From Methanobacterium sp. (GTDB taxonomy: Archaea > Methanobacteriota > Methanobacteria > Methanobacteriales > Methanobacteriaceae), in the NCBI GenBank assembly GCA_039666455.1, contig JAVSLW010000029.1, positions 1 through 64,000 of the forward strand: a DNA stretch of 64,000 nt. The letters run 5' to 3'. Under the pieces are notes generated by a model. That model ran no database searches. It saw only the letters and a program-made list of their open reading frames with translations, and had not been told where the DNA came from. Positions 36,561-45,248 of this stretch are shown piece by piece; the first letter of the stretch is position 1, and each line of letters opens with the position of its first letter. Made by a program: the position numbers and the translations under genes.

Positions 36561-37124
36561 TTATTGCATAGGCATTGCAATAATTTCTTTAATTTGAAGG
36601 TCAAAGAAATTATTCATATTAGCTGCTTTTAATACCACTGCCGCGTCTGCACCCCATCCAGTTCCTCCAACAGCAATTATTTCTTCATCCACTGGAATTA
36701 GACCAGCATCTGCAGCCATAATAGATATTTCCACACATACTTTAATTCCCTGGCCGAATAATCGGAGGGTAGCAGCGATTACCTCCACATGAGTTATTCC
36801 GCCGAATTTATTGGAAATTCCCCTGCCAACCCCGCTTAGTGCATGAGATCCTGCATATAAAGTTATATCATTTTCTTTTAGTTTTTGTGAGTATTCTGGA
36901 GTTATTTCAAGCTTTCCTTTTTCTTTAAAGCCTGCATGATGAGTTATACTGATTATGTTAACATTTTCAATTGCTTCACGTAACTTTAAAGCAGTTTTTC
37001 CAGATACAGATGCAACTACAATATTTTTTATATTTAATTCTTCCTTCCTCTGCTTTACAAGTTCTATAACTTTATCCGTATTTTCTGCACCTTTATTTTC
37101 AAAATAGTTAATAGTTTTTTCCAT
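36561..37124 (-). CDS. pyruvate kinase alpha/beta-domain-like protein
   Basis: This 187-residue protein is a stand-alone version of the pyruvate kinase C-terminal alpha/beta domain. Signs are NIVVASVSGKTALKLRE near the start and a nucleotide-binding-like VGGTGWGADAAVVL near the end. There is no catalytic barrel, so it is not a pyruvate kinase. The family is widespread in methanogens and uncharacterised. GGTGATTAA precedes the ATG. Confidence 0.75.
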   Translation of the reverse strand: MEKTINYFENKGAENTDKVIELVKQRKEELNIKNIVVASVSGKTALKLREAIENVNIISITHHAGFKEKGKLEITPEYSQKLKENDITLYAGSHALSGVGRGISNKFGGITHVEVIAATLRLFGQGIKVCVEISIMAADAGLIPVDEEIIAVGGTGWGADAAVVLKAANMNNFFDLQIKEIIAMPMQ

Positions 37125-37292
37125 TTAATCACCAGATGAATTTTTCAGGCCTTAATTACCTGTTTTAATATATATTTTAAGATATATAACAACTTTTATA
37201 TAAATGGCGAAACAATAAATTAAAGACTTTATGTAAGTTTAAGCATGAAATCAATTTTATTTTAAAACATTAATTCACAAAAAGGTGACCAG

Positions 37293-38069
37293 ATGAAAGC
37301 ATTTAACTTTATCACGCCAAATAGAAATTCTAAACCACGTGAAAATGGAATAACGATGATGTTAGATAAGGGAATGGGCTTAAACGCTGTTTACGACCTG
37401 TTAGAAGTGTCTGGGGAATTTGTTGATCTTGCAAAGTTTGGATGGGGCACTTCAGCACTCCACGATAGGGATCTTATCAGGAACAAGGCTGAAATGTATT
37501 TATCATATGATGTGATACCTTATCCTGGTGGAACTCTTTTTGAACTTGCATATTTAAAAAACAGGTTTGATGAATTTTTAAATGAAGCAGACAGGTTAGG
37601 GTTTAAAGCCATTGAAATATCCGACGGTTCCATAAATATACCTCTTGATGATAGAAGAGAGGCAATTTCTAAAGCCAAAGATCAGGGTTTTCTGGTTATT
37701 TCAGAGGTTGGAAAAAAGGATCCAGATGAAGACCGTAAACTGGATTTCGATAATCGGGTTGACCTTATTCATTTTGATATAGATGCTGGAGCAGATATGG
37801 TGCTTATTGAAGCACGTGAAGGTGGAAAAGATATTGGTATTTACGATGAATACGGGAATGTTAAAGAAGATGAACTTGAAGCACTGGCCAGAACAGATAG
37901 GAACAAATTGATCTGGGAATCTCCTCTTAAGAATCAGCAGACTTACTTAATCTTAAAATTTGGAGCAAATGTAAATCTGGGTAATATAGCACCAGATGAA
38001 GTAACTGCTCTTGAAACGATGAGAAGAGGGCTTAGAGGAGATACTTTAGGAAAGGTGGAACTTAAATGA
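37293..38069 (+). CDS. comA: phosphosulfolactate synthase ComA
   Basis: This 258-residue TIM-barrel protein matches ComA, which adds sulfite to phosphoenolpyruvate in the first step of coenzyme M synthesis. The family N-terminus (PRENGITMMLDKGMGLNAVYD), FVDLAKFGWGTSAL, KAIEISDGSINIPL and VLIEAREGGKDIGIYD are visible. Length is normal. AAAGGTGACC precedes the ATG. Its presence supports assignment to a methanogen. Confidence 0.95.
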   Translation: MKAFNFITPNRNSKPRENGITMMLDKGMGLNAVYDLLEVSGEFVDLAKFGWGTSALHDRDLIRNKAEMYLSYDVIPYPGGTLFELAYLKNRFDEFLNEADRLGFKAIEISDGSINIPLDDRREAISKAKDQGFLVISEVGKKDPDEDRKLDFDNRVDLIHFDIDAGADMVLIEAREGGKDIGIYDEYGNVKEDELEALARTDRNKLIWESPLKNQQTYLILKFGANVNLGNIAPDEVTALETMRRGLRGDTLGKVELK

Positions 38070-38211
38070 TAAAATAGCTAACCATTCTCAAGGTTATGAC
38101 AAGTAAGAGGATAAAAAACCTGTTAAAAAAGTATAGTCAAATTTAACAATTTCTTAGATGTTAATTATTTTTATACTTTAATAAATTCTGAACAAGTGGA
38201 TTTTATAGTTG

Positions 38212-38241
38212 AACTTCGTTATAGTCCCATATGACGAAGTT
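38212..38241. repeat. inverted repeat at the left edge of the propeller-protein locus
   Basis: AACTTCGT (38212-38219) and ACGAAGTT (38234-38241) form a perfect 8-bp inverted repeat around a 14-nt spacer. It lies about 140 bp after comA and 90 bp before the first accessory frame, in a 265-bp gap without a gene. It could be a terminator, a small RNA or the scar of an inserted element. Confidence 0.4.
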
Positions 38242-38334
38242 GACAAAATTCATAGAATTGAGAGGTTTTGAAAGTTAAAGTTTACAATTAAAATAATTTA
38301 GCAAATGAAGATCTATATATGACTAAACCGGGAT

Positions 38335-38460
38335 TTATTCATATTTGAGCTGGCATTTCAGCTTACCTCCACATTCACACTCATCCGAGAAATCATCAGG
38401 GGATTCACTGCACTGCAACCTGCCAGGAATAATAAGAATGCATTTTCTGTAGCTGGAAAA
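38335..38460 (-). pseudogene. remnant of a zinc-ribbon protein C-terminus
   Basis: In a second minus-strand frame overlapping the 3' end of the 297-aa gene, the translation reads LQCSESPDDFSDECECGGKL and ends KCQLKYE-stop. This resembles a zinc-ribbon tail I associate with Methanobacteriales membrane proteins (a GESPEDF..CECGG pattern); that family link is from memory. No upstream start fits. It appears to be the cut-off end of another gene, read out of frame with the current ORF, and marks a recombination junction. Confidence 0.45.
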
Positions 38461-39251
38461 TTAAGGTAAGGGTTTTTACAAGGGCTGAAAACAAGATTTA
38501 TAGGGTTAATGGGATAAACCGAACGAGAACCTCCTTTGGTAGCATAAGCCAGAAAACCTCTTTTGTTTAATGGTGGAAATGTGGGAATCATCCTAAAAGG
38601 AGTGTAAAGACCACTTCCAGTTGGAGAATCTCTGGAAGAGAATACTTCGTCATCACTGAAACTCCCTGAATTATAGAATAAATCTGTTCGGGCATTATTT
38701 AGTTTAGAAAAGAATGTTTCTGTTTCCTGGCTTTCCCATTCCAAATTTTTTAATTCAATAAAAAATTCTTCGAGATCCTCTTTGAAAATATTCACTATTC
38801 CAAATTTATCTGGATTAAAAATTATAATCTCGTCAATCCCTGAAAAATAAAGTTTATACAAGTCTACTTGATTTAATTTTCGCAATAAACTTATAAAATA
38901 TCTTAACTCCAGAAACTTGTATAGAAAAAAGAAATCAGGGAAATTAATCAAGTTTTTTTTGTTAAAAGGATATATTATAGGGTTATCCAGAATTTTATGG
39001 GCCCTTGAAATTAAATTAACCTTAAATATTAGTTCTTTCGAAAATTTCCCCCCTAATTTAAGAAATTGATAATTGTTATCTATAGTCTGTTTATTAAATA
39101 TAGAATCATAAATGCCGGACTCTTTAAACTGAATTAATTCCATAATTAAGACATTTAATTCATCTTTATATTCTGATTCCATTAGAGATGACTTAATTTT
39201 TGTAATATAATATTCATACGGTATCAAGGACTCTAAATCATTAGGCAACAT
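38358..39251 (-). CDS. hypothetical protein sharing a C-terminal motif with the 242-aa neighbour
   Basis: I do not recognise the family of this 297-residue protein. Its first 190 residues are helical and charged. From about 165 it shows EEFFIELKNLEWESQETETF and, near the end, ATENAFLLFLAGCSAV. Both match the neighbouring 242-aa protein (AEFFKKLGKVKWQDKKAKKLF and VTEKAFILLLSGCSAV). After GCSAV the similarity stops and the frame runs into sequence coding in another frame for a zinc-ribbon remnant, so the C-terminus is probably truncated. Only an intact first portion may be functional. Position beside the duplicated linker suggests it travelled with an older copy of the large gene. Confidence 0.5.
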   Translation of the reverse strand: MLPNDLESLIPYEYYITKIKSSLMESEYKDELNVLIMELIQFKESGIYDSIFNKQTIDNNYQFLKLGGKFSKELIFKVNLISRAHKILDNPIIYPFNKKNLINFPDFFFLYKFLELRYFISLLRKLNQVDLYKLYFSGIDEIIIFNPDKFGIVNIFKEDLEEFFIELKNLEWESQETETFFSKLNNARTDLFYNSGSFSDDEVFSSRDSPTGSGLYTPFRMIPTFPPLNKRGFLAYATKGGSRSVYPINPINLVFSPCKNPYLNFPATENAFLLFLAGCSAVNPLMISRMSVNVEVS

Positions 39252-39351
39252 AATTAATACTATTTTAGCATTTTACATTATAATCCGAGGCTGTCTATTA
39301 TAATATTGTTTATGATTTCATAAAATTTTTTTGATTTTTCTTTTCTTTAGG

Positions 39352-39561
39352 TTAGCTTATGGGAGTTTTAATTGTTTTAACAGGTGATTTACCACCTCCA
39401 ATTATAGGTTTGATTACAGGAGGATTCACAGGTTCTGATGGATTAACTGGAATAACATTTATGGGATTTACAGGAGGATTCACAGGTTCTGGAAGGTTAA
39501 CTGGTGTTGGAGGAGTGTACGGAGGATTAACAGGTGTTGATGAAGATGGTTCAGGGACCAT
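39352..39561 (-). pseudogene. orphan duplicate of the Pro-rich linker of the 989-aa protein
   Basis: This 69-codon frame encodes EPSSSTPVNPPYTPPTPVN and ends GKSPVKTIKTPIS. The DNA from 39359 to about 39555 is nearly identical to 42092-42281 inside the large gene, apart from a 54-bp internal duplication here and about 51 bp missing. It has neither propeller upstream nor C-terminal domain downstream. It is a leftover of a duplicated or recombined copy of the large gene, and a likely site of recombination. Confidence 0.7.
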
Positions 39562-39631
39562 CCCCCTTCCACTAAATTGCTGGCAAATGAATCAAAAAAC
39601 TATGTAATTCCAGTTTATAAATCCCGGAAAT

Positions 39632-39913
39632 TTAATTTCCCTTATTTCTCATTTCTTCAAGCTTTTCAGAAATTTCTTTACTTGTAATTCCCTGTTTTTC
39701 CTTAACTTCAACTTCTGGCTCTTCGCCTTTTATCAGGTTATAAACTGTTAAAGCTATTACTCCACTGACAAACAGGATAAACAATCTTTCAATTGGATGC
39801 TCGCTTGGGGAAAACCCGGGCCAGTAATTTTGAACAACAATTCCAATCAAAACAATTATTCCAATAAAAGTTAAAAATCCAATAATTCCTGCAATAACTT
39901 TCCTCAAATTCAT
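39632..39913 (-). CDS. small membrane protein with two TM segments
   Basis: This protein of about 93 residues has two hydrophobic helices (about 5-28 and 42-62) and a charged cytoplasmic tail ending KEISEKLEEMRNKGN. No family is recognised. ATG at 39913 has GTGATT upstream; a GTG at 39922 overlapping the previous stop (GTGA) is also possible. It is coupled to the 242-aa gene and lies downstream of the 989-aa gene in the same direction, so the three may form one operon. Confidence 0.6.
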   Translation of the reverse strand: MNLRKVIAGIIGFLTFIGIIVLIGIVVQNYWPGFSPSEHPIERLFILFVSGVIALTVYNLIKGEEPEVEVKEKQGITSKEISEKLEEMRNKGN

Positions 39914-39918
39914 AACAA

Positions 39919-40647
39919 TCACATCAACTTACTAATATCAGTATTTAAAAGTTTCAAATAAGTTTTATTCGCCCTAATAACATCAAAAGCATTAATCTTG
40001 TTTCTTCCTTCTAATACTGCACTGCAACCAGATAAAAGCAAAATAAAAGCTTTTTCTGTGACTCTGAAAGTTGATGATGGTCCTCCTGGCCCTTTCCATT
40101 TATTATGCATTAACATAAATCTAATCCCATAGATATGATCAAAAAGTTTTTTAGCTTTTTTATCCTGCCATTTAACCTTCCCAAGTTTTTTAAAGAATTC
40201 AGCTGTGGGTTGGGGTGTTTTTTGGTTTGAATCGAAATTTTCTAGCATTAAAAGAATTCGTGTGGCCATGGGACCATGAAAAATGTTTTTTCTATCATCT
40301 AGATTCAATTTTCTTCCTAAAGTAACATGATAGATGCCTGCAATAAAACTATAAATCACTAGAAAATGTTTAATACTGATTAAAGGTGCTAAGGGAATGT
40401 TTAATGGAAATTTACTAAGACTTCCTAATGCAAGTTCCTCTAACAAAGAATATTTATCTTTATCCCTATCTATTTCCACATCTGGACTCAAAAGATCATC
40501 AAAAGACAAAAAAACAAGCTTTTCGTAAATTTCATTCTCTTGCAACGCTAATATCTCATCCACAACTTCTTTTAACTCTTCAACATCATTAAACTCATCT
40601 AATACTTTTTCTGCAACCTTTTCTGTTGGTTCTGCCCTTAAAAACAT
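39919..40647 (-). CDS. hypothetical protein, possible partner of the 989-aa secreted protein
   Basis: This 242-residue protein begins with acidic helices (about 1-75), has a more hydrophobic middle (PLAPLISIKHFLVIYSFIAG, about 86-105), and ends with a conserved-looking stretch: AEFFKKLGKVKWQDKKAKKL, FRVTEKAFILLLSGCSAV and an INAFDVIRANKTYLKLL helix. The last part is shared with the 297-aa protein nearby. No signal peptide is seen, so it is cytoplasmic. It starts 27 bp after the stop of the 989-aa gene. A partner or immunity role is inferred only from context. Confidence 0.6.
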   Translation of the reverse strand: MFLRAEPTEKVAEKVLDEFNDVEELKEVVDEILALQENEIYEKLVFLSFDDLLSPDVEIDRDKDKYSLLEELALGSLSKFPLNIPLAPLISIKHFLVIYSFIAGIYHVTLGRKLNLDDRKNIFHGPMATRILLMLENFDSNQKTPQPTAEFFKKLGKVKWQDKKAKKLFDHIYGIRFMLMHNKWKGPGGPSSTFRVTEKAFILLLSGCSAVLEGRNKINAFDVIRANKTYLKLLNTDISKLM

Positions 40648-40674
40648 TTTATTACACCCACATGTTCTATTTTT

Positions 40675-43644
40675 TTACCATGGCCATCGAATCTTACTTT
40701 TAACCCAGTTTACAGCTGAAGATGCTGCTTTTTTAACAGTGTTAACAGCTTTGTTGGTAGCTGTTTTAGCTTTTGTAGCTACTTTCTTGGCAGTGTTAAC
40801 TGCTTTTTTGGCAGTTCTTTTCACGGTGTTCACGGCTTTGGTAACAACTTTATTTACAGCCTTCTTAGCTGTATTTACAGCTTTTTTAACTACTTTTTTG
40901 GCAGTGTTAACAGTTTTGTTTACCACTTTCTTGGCAGTAGTAACAATTTGTTTGGTTGTGTTAACTGCTTTTTTGGCAGCTGTTTTAACATTTGTGACCA
41001 CTTTATTTACAGCTTTCTTCACCGTGGTCACAGCTTTAGGGATCAGTTGCTTAACTGTGGTATTAATCTTATTAACTATATTTCCCACACTCTTCACAGT
41101 ATTTACAGCTCCATTAACAAATTTTTTGGAGGAATCTATTAAATAATTCAGATTTCTGTTTAAAAAACCTCCAACTTCGCCATAAATATTCCCTATCTTC
41201 CTAACTGGATCAGGACTAACCAAAAGATCACCAAAGTCGCCTAAGCCCCTCCTAAACTGAAAATTGCTGAAAGCAGTCGCAGCAGCAATTAACTTCTCAT
41301 TACCAGTTAACTTAGCTAAACCTTTAAAAATATCTGCAAGCCAACCAACAGGATTCGGTAGAAGAACATTACCAATCCACGAGATAGCATTCTTCAAATA
41401 TTCCGGGTTATTTAATTTTAGTTTCCGGGCTAAATCACTCAGAAAATTCCCAATTTTGTTTATTATAATATTATCAGCTAAATTTAACCCTATTTTTAAC
41501 CCTGCTTTGCTCAGTATTCTGGATAATGCTTTGCCTGCTACTGATACTATTCTGCCAATTGGTATAATTGATAATAGAAGAAGCAGGAAGCCTCCAATCG
41601 ATAAATCACCATTTTCATCAATTCCAAATCCCCAGTAAAGTAAGGTTTTAATGTTCTGTCCACCCCATATTTTATCCAGGTTACTGTAACCATGGATATG
41701 GTAGAAGTTAGCGTCAAAGAAATCCCAGATATTACCAGTTCGCCAGGCTTTTTGACCGGCTTGCCCAAGCTTATCCCAGGTATAAAAAATGTGGGAGAAA
41801 GGATTCATAGGATGGTTCAAAATCCCTGCAAACCAGCCATATAAAGAACCCTTATTATTAATTTTCCAGGCTTCATCATTATATTTAAACAATCCAAACG
41901 AAGGATTACCCTTACCTTTTAGATAGGGTGCAAGAGGGCCGTAAATCGAAAAATTATTGAAACTATAAGTCCCCGGCTTAACACCAGAACCAGAAGCTTT
42001 AACACCCAGATCTAAAAATCCAGGAACTTTACCACCCTTTTTAACAGAATTGTTAGTATTTATACTTTTAAAATATGATTTAAAGGTGTTTATAGGAGTT
42101 TTAATTGTTTTAAAAGGTGATTTACCACCTACAATTATAGGTTTGATTACAGGAGGATTCACAGGTTCTGGAAGGTTAACTGGTGTTGGAGGAGTGTACG
42201 GAGGATTAACAGGTGTTGGTGGATTTACTGGTGTTGGAGGAGTGTAGGGCGGATTTGCTGGTGTTGATGAAGATGGTTCAGATCCACGGACAAAAACATC
42301 ACCCTCACCATTAGTATCATTTGCAACCAGGTTGTCTGCCCATGAACTGAATGCCACAGCAGTGCCATCAGCATTTATTGATGGCCCACCACTATTACCA
42401 TTTCCTAAATCCCCTGTCCTGGAGATGCTCACCACTCGGGTTGTTTTTGAGATTCGGTCATAAACTAAAACCTGTGAAACAAAATAGGAATAATCTGGAG
42501 GTAGATCAACTCCCATGGGTGCGCCAGCAGGCCTAATATCCTGTAAGCTGAACGCTATATAGCGGCCATCACCACTAATAGAAGGCTCCCCACAATCAAC
42601 ATTAAACTCTTCTCCACTGCTTAAAACACTCACACGTTCCGTAATGCCTGATAATTGATCATGGACAAAAACATCATCCCTATAGTTATTATCACCCCAA
42701 ACCAGGTTATTAGCATATGAAGAAAAAGCTATGTAACGTCCGTTTGCGCTTATTGAAGGTTTAGAACTGTAACCATTCCCTTCGTCTCCATTAGTTGAGA
42801 TACTCACTCTTTTAATGGTGTTTAAAGTCTGATCATAAACAAAAATATCATCAACACCATTATTATCGCCTGTAACAAGATTATTTGCACCCGAAGAAAA
42901 AGCCACATAACGTCCATCAGTGCTTATTGATGGTTGAAAGCTGTCACCATTTGCTTCTCTGCCTGTACTGGAGATGCTAACTCTCTTAATGGTTTTTAAG
43001 ACTCTATCATAAACAAAAATATCATGAAAGCCATTATTATCGTCTGACACAAGATTACCTGCATGCTGGGAATTTGAACTTCTCTCTGTATTGAAGAACT
43101 CAAATCGGGCCTCACCTGAACTGAAAGCCACATAACGACCATCACCACTAATAGAAGGACTAGAACTATCACCATTACCCTGTTCACCCGCACTGGAAAC
43201 ACTAACACGTTCTGTAATGTTTAAAAGCAGGTCACGCACAAAAACATCAGAAACACCATTAGTATCTCCTGTAACTAAATTAGTGGCATAGGATGTAAAA
43301 GCCACATAACGACCATCACTACTAATAGAAGGCTGACTACTATCACTATTACCCTGTTCACCCGTACTGGAAACACTAACCAGAGTTGTAGTGTTTAAAA
43401 GCCTGTCACGAACAAACACATCTTTATGACCATTAATATCACCCGCCACAAGATTACTTGCATAAGAGCTAAAAGCTATATAACGACCATCACTGCTAAT
43501 AGAAGGTTCATAGCTATAACCATTAGACCCACTTCCATTAATAGCAACACTAACACAGATCGTGGTGTTATTGGCCGCTGCAACACTCCCACAAAAAGCC
43601 AATAAAAAAATAAATGCAAATGATAGTAATATAACCTTTTCCAA
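40675..43644 (-). CDS. secreted beta-propeller protein with Pro-rich linker and Lys-rich repeat tail
   Basis: This 989-residue protein has a signal peptide (1-23, ending GSVAAA). Seven repeats of about 53 residues follow, each with PSIS-DGRYVAFSS and DVFVRD, forming a TolB/PD40-like seven-bladed propeller (about 25-453). A Pro-rich linker (about 455-510, NPPYTPPTPVN units) leads to an unrecognised domain (about 515-830) with aromatic-rich YGWFAGILNHPMNPFSHIFY and a hydrophobic segment near 665-690. The tail (about 835-989) is Lys/Ala/Val/Asn-rich with an 11-residue period (KKAVNTVKKAV type) and ends KSKIRWPW. The layout of secretion signal, repeat domain, linker and variable C-terminus resembles polymorphic toxins, but a surface-adhesion or wall-binding role is equally possible. 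Confidence 0.8.
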   Translation of the reverse strand: MEKVILLSFAFIFLLAFCGSVAAANNTTICVSVAINGSGSNGYSYEPSISSDGRYIAFSSYASNLVAGDINGHKDVFVRDRLLNTTTLVSVSSTGEQGNSDSSQPSISSDGRYVAFTSYATNLVTGDTNGVSDVFVRDLLLNITERVSVSSAGEQGNGDSSSPSISGDGRYVAFSSGEARFEFFNTERSSNSQHAGNLVSDDNNGFHDIFVYDRVLKTIKRVSISSTGREANGDSFQPSISTDGRYVAFSSGANNLVTGDNNGVDDIFVYDQTLNTIKRVSISTNGDEGNGYSSKPSISANGRYIAFSSYANNLVWGDNNYRDDVFVHDQLSGITERVSVLSSGEEFNVDCGEPSISGDGRYIAFSLQDIRPAGAPMGVDLPPDYSYFVSQVLVYDRISKTTRVVSISRTGDLGNGNSGGPSINADGTAVAFSSWADNLVANDTNGEGDVFVRGSEPSSSTPANPPYTPPTPVNPPTPVNPPYTPPTPVNLPEPVNPPVIKPIIVGGKSPFKTIKTPINTFKSYFKSINTNNSVKKGGKVPGFLDLGVKASGSGVKPGTYSFNNFSIYGPLAPYLKGKGNPSFGLFKYNDEAWKINNKGSLYGWFAGILNHPMNPFSHIFYTWDKLGQAGQKAWRTGNIWDFFDANFYHIHGYSNLDKIWGGQNIKTLLYWGFGIDENGDLSIGGFLLLLLSIIPIGRIVSVAGKALSRILSKAGLKIGLNLADNIIINKIGNFLSDLARKLKLNNPEYLKNAISWIGNVLLPNPVGWLADIFKGLAKLTGNEKLIAAATAFSNFQFRRGLGDFGDLLVSPDPVRKIGNIYGEVGGFLNRNLNYLIDSSKKFVNGAVNTVKSVGNIVNKINTTVKQLIPKAVTTVKKAVNKVVTNVKTAAKKAVNTTKQIVTTAKKVVNKTVNTAKKVVKKAVNTAKKAVNKVVTKAVNTVKRTAKKAVNTAKKVATKAKTATNKAVNTVKKAASSAVNWVKSKIRWPW

Positions 43645-44124
43645 GATTTACACACCCTTGTATAAAAATTACGGGTATAATTTCAAATCTACCTTCATAT
43701 AACTATAAAATATGACGATTTCAACAAATCCAAATTCTAATTTATATTCTAAACATATACACTATATTATTATATTATTATAATGTGAAATTCTGGATAT
43801 TAATACATATAAAGATTACTATTTTAATTTGATAGTTTAGAATCATATATGAAGATAAAAATAAGGTAGTTAACCTGATCAGAACGTCTTTATCAAGTTT
43901 GAAGATTATATGCTAATATTCTGGTTAATATAACGTAGTATTCATTATTTCAGGATTGATTTTGTTTAAAATGGATGTATTAGACTATTAATGCTATTCA
44001 TTCAGATTTAGATCAGTTTTAGCTTTAATCAGGTGAATTTGGAAATTTTACAATATTTTTTATTTCCTGATACTCCCAAAAATATTAATTCCACAAAATA
44101 TATACAAATAATAGAGGTTATATT
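43645..44124. other. 480-bp AT-rich intergenic region with divergent promoters
   Basis: No gene is seen. The region is very AT-rich, with a run of TAT/TTA units (about 43757-43785) that could hold the promoter of the 989-aa gene on the minus strand. AAAATATATACAAATAATAG (about 44095-44114) ahead of the Fae-like gene is a plausible TATA region on the plus strand. No clear hairpin or repeat was found. Confidence 0.6.
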
Positions 44125-44622
44125 ATGTATTTAAATGGTGAAGCACGTTTTGGAAAAGGAAAAGAAGTTGCACATTTAGATCTTTTAATAGGAGACAAAG
44201 AAGGCCCTGTTGGCCATGCTTTTGCTAATGCTCTTGCACAGCAGATGGATAAACACACCCCTCTTTTTGCAATTATAGCTCCCAATCTTGTGGCCAAGCC
44301 AATAACTTTAATTGTCCCCAAGGCTTCGCTTAGAGGAAGAAAGGATATTATGAAGGTTTATGGTCCTGCACAAAAAGCACTTGCCACTGCAGTTGTAGAT
44401 TGTGTTTATGATGAAACCATTCCCGAAAATAAAGCTGAAGAAATCTGTATAGTATGCGGCGTTTTTATCCATCCTGATTCAAAAGAAAGCGATAAAATTT
44501 ATATAAATAACTATGAAGCTGCAAAATTAGCTATAAAAAGAGCATTTACTGAAGAACCTTCAATTGACGAAATTTTAACTGAAAGAAACTCTGTTGTTCA
44601 TCCTTTTTACAAAGAACCTTAA
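44125..44622 (+). CDS. formaldehyde-activating enzyme (Fae) homologue
   Basis: This 165-residue protein is a Fae homologue. Fae condenses formaldehyde with tetrahydromethanopterin. The N-terminal GKEVAHLDLLIGDKEGPVGHAF contains the conserved catalytic His region, and PNLVAKPITLIVPKASLRG follows. In archaea Fae is often fused to hexulose-phosphate synthase; this copy is stand-alone. A role in formaldehyde detoxification or C1 metabolism is likely. GAGGTTATATT precedes the ATG. Confidence 0.9.
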   Translation: MYLNGEARFGKGKEVAHLDLLIGDKEGPVGHAFANALAQQMDKHTPLFAIIAPNLVAKPITLIVPKASLRGRKDIMKVYGPAQKALATAVVDCVYDETIPENKAEEICIVCGVFIHPDSKESDKIYINNYEAAKLAIKRAFTEEPSIDEILTERNSVVHPFYKEP

Positions 44623-44694
44623 TAGCTTAAAAAAAAGAATTTAATAAGTAATTTAAGCATTGATTGATTTAATTGAGAGATATCCAAGTAAAAA

Positions 44695-44955
44695 CTAATC
44701 GCATTTTTTACTTGGATATCCACATATTGCCCCTACAGCCCTTACCCCCACAGCGTCTTTGAGTATTTTACCGCCTGCAGTTGGTGGATTAACTGTTACT
44801 TCACTCCCATACTCTTTTTTAAGGAGGTCTACTCTTTCTTTTTTAAGAATATCCGCACTTGCTTTTTCCATCCTTTCTTCCTTATCTGTTACCCATATCT
44901 GTGAACTTTTTTCTTCTTCACTATACTCTTTCATTTCACGACGTTTTTCTTCCAT
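44695..44955 (-). CDS. small charged hypothetical protein
   Basis: This 86-residue protein starts with a Glu/Lys-rich helical half and ends with a Gly-rich half containing VNPPTAGGKILKDAVGVRAVGAICGYPSKKC. I recognise no family. Two Cys near the end might bind metal. The ATG at 44955 is supported by GGGGTGAT upstream. Confidence 0.55.
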   Translation of the reverse strand: MEEKRREMKEYSEEEKSSQIWVTDKEERMEKASADILKKERVDLLKKEYGSEVTVNPPTAGGKILKDAVGVRAVGAICGYPSKKCD

Positions 44956-45248
44956 GGTTATCACCCCATTAATTACCGGTTAAAATTAATTATACCTGGT
45001 ATTATGGATTTATTTGGCAATTTGAAGGATAGCAATGACGTAATTTAAATATTTTTATTGTTTATCCCATAAATTAAAGGATATATTAACTTCTTATTTT
45101 GAAGTTCAAATTATAAATAATTTACTACTATTTATATAATAAATATTATTTTCATGTTGATTATAAAAATTTACTATTCATTCATTTAAAAATGAAAATA
45201 CTTGAATAATAATCTACATAAAAAATAGTAAAGAAAAAGGTGGATAAA

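Noticed and set aside
40739..41146. Regularly spaced T-rich repeats resembling a tandem array or CRISPR
   Set aside because: They are the coding repeats of the Lys/Ala/Val-rich tail read on the other strand; units vary and there are no unique spacers.
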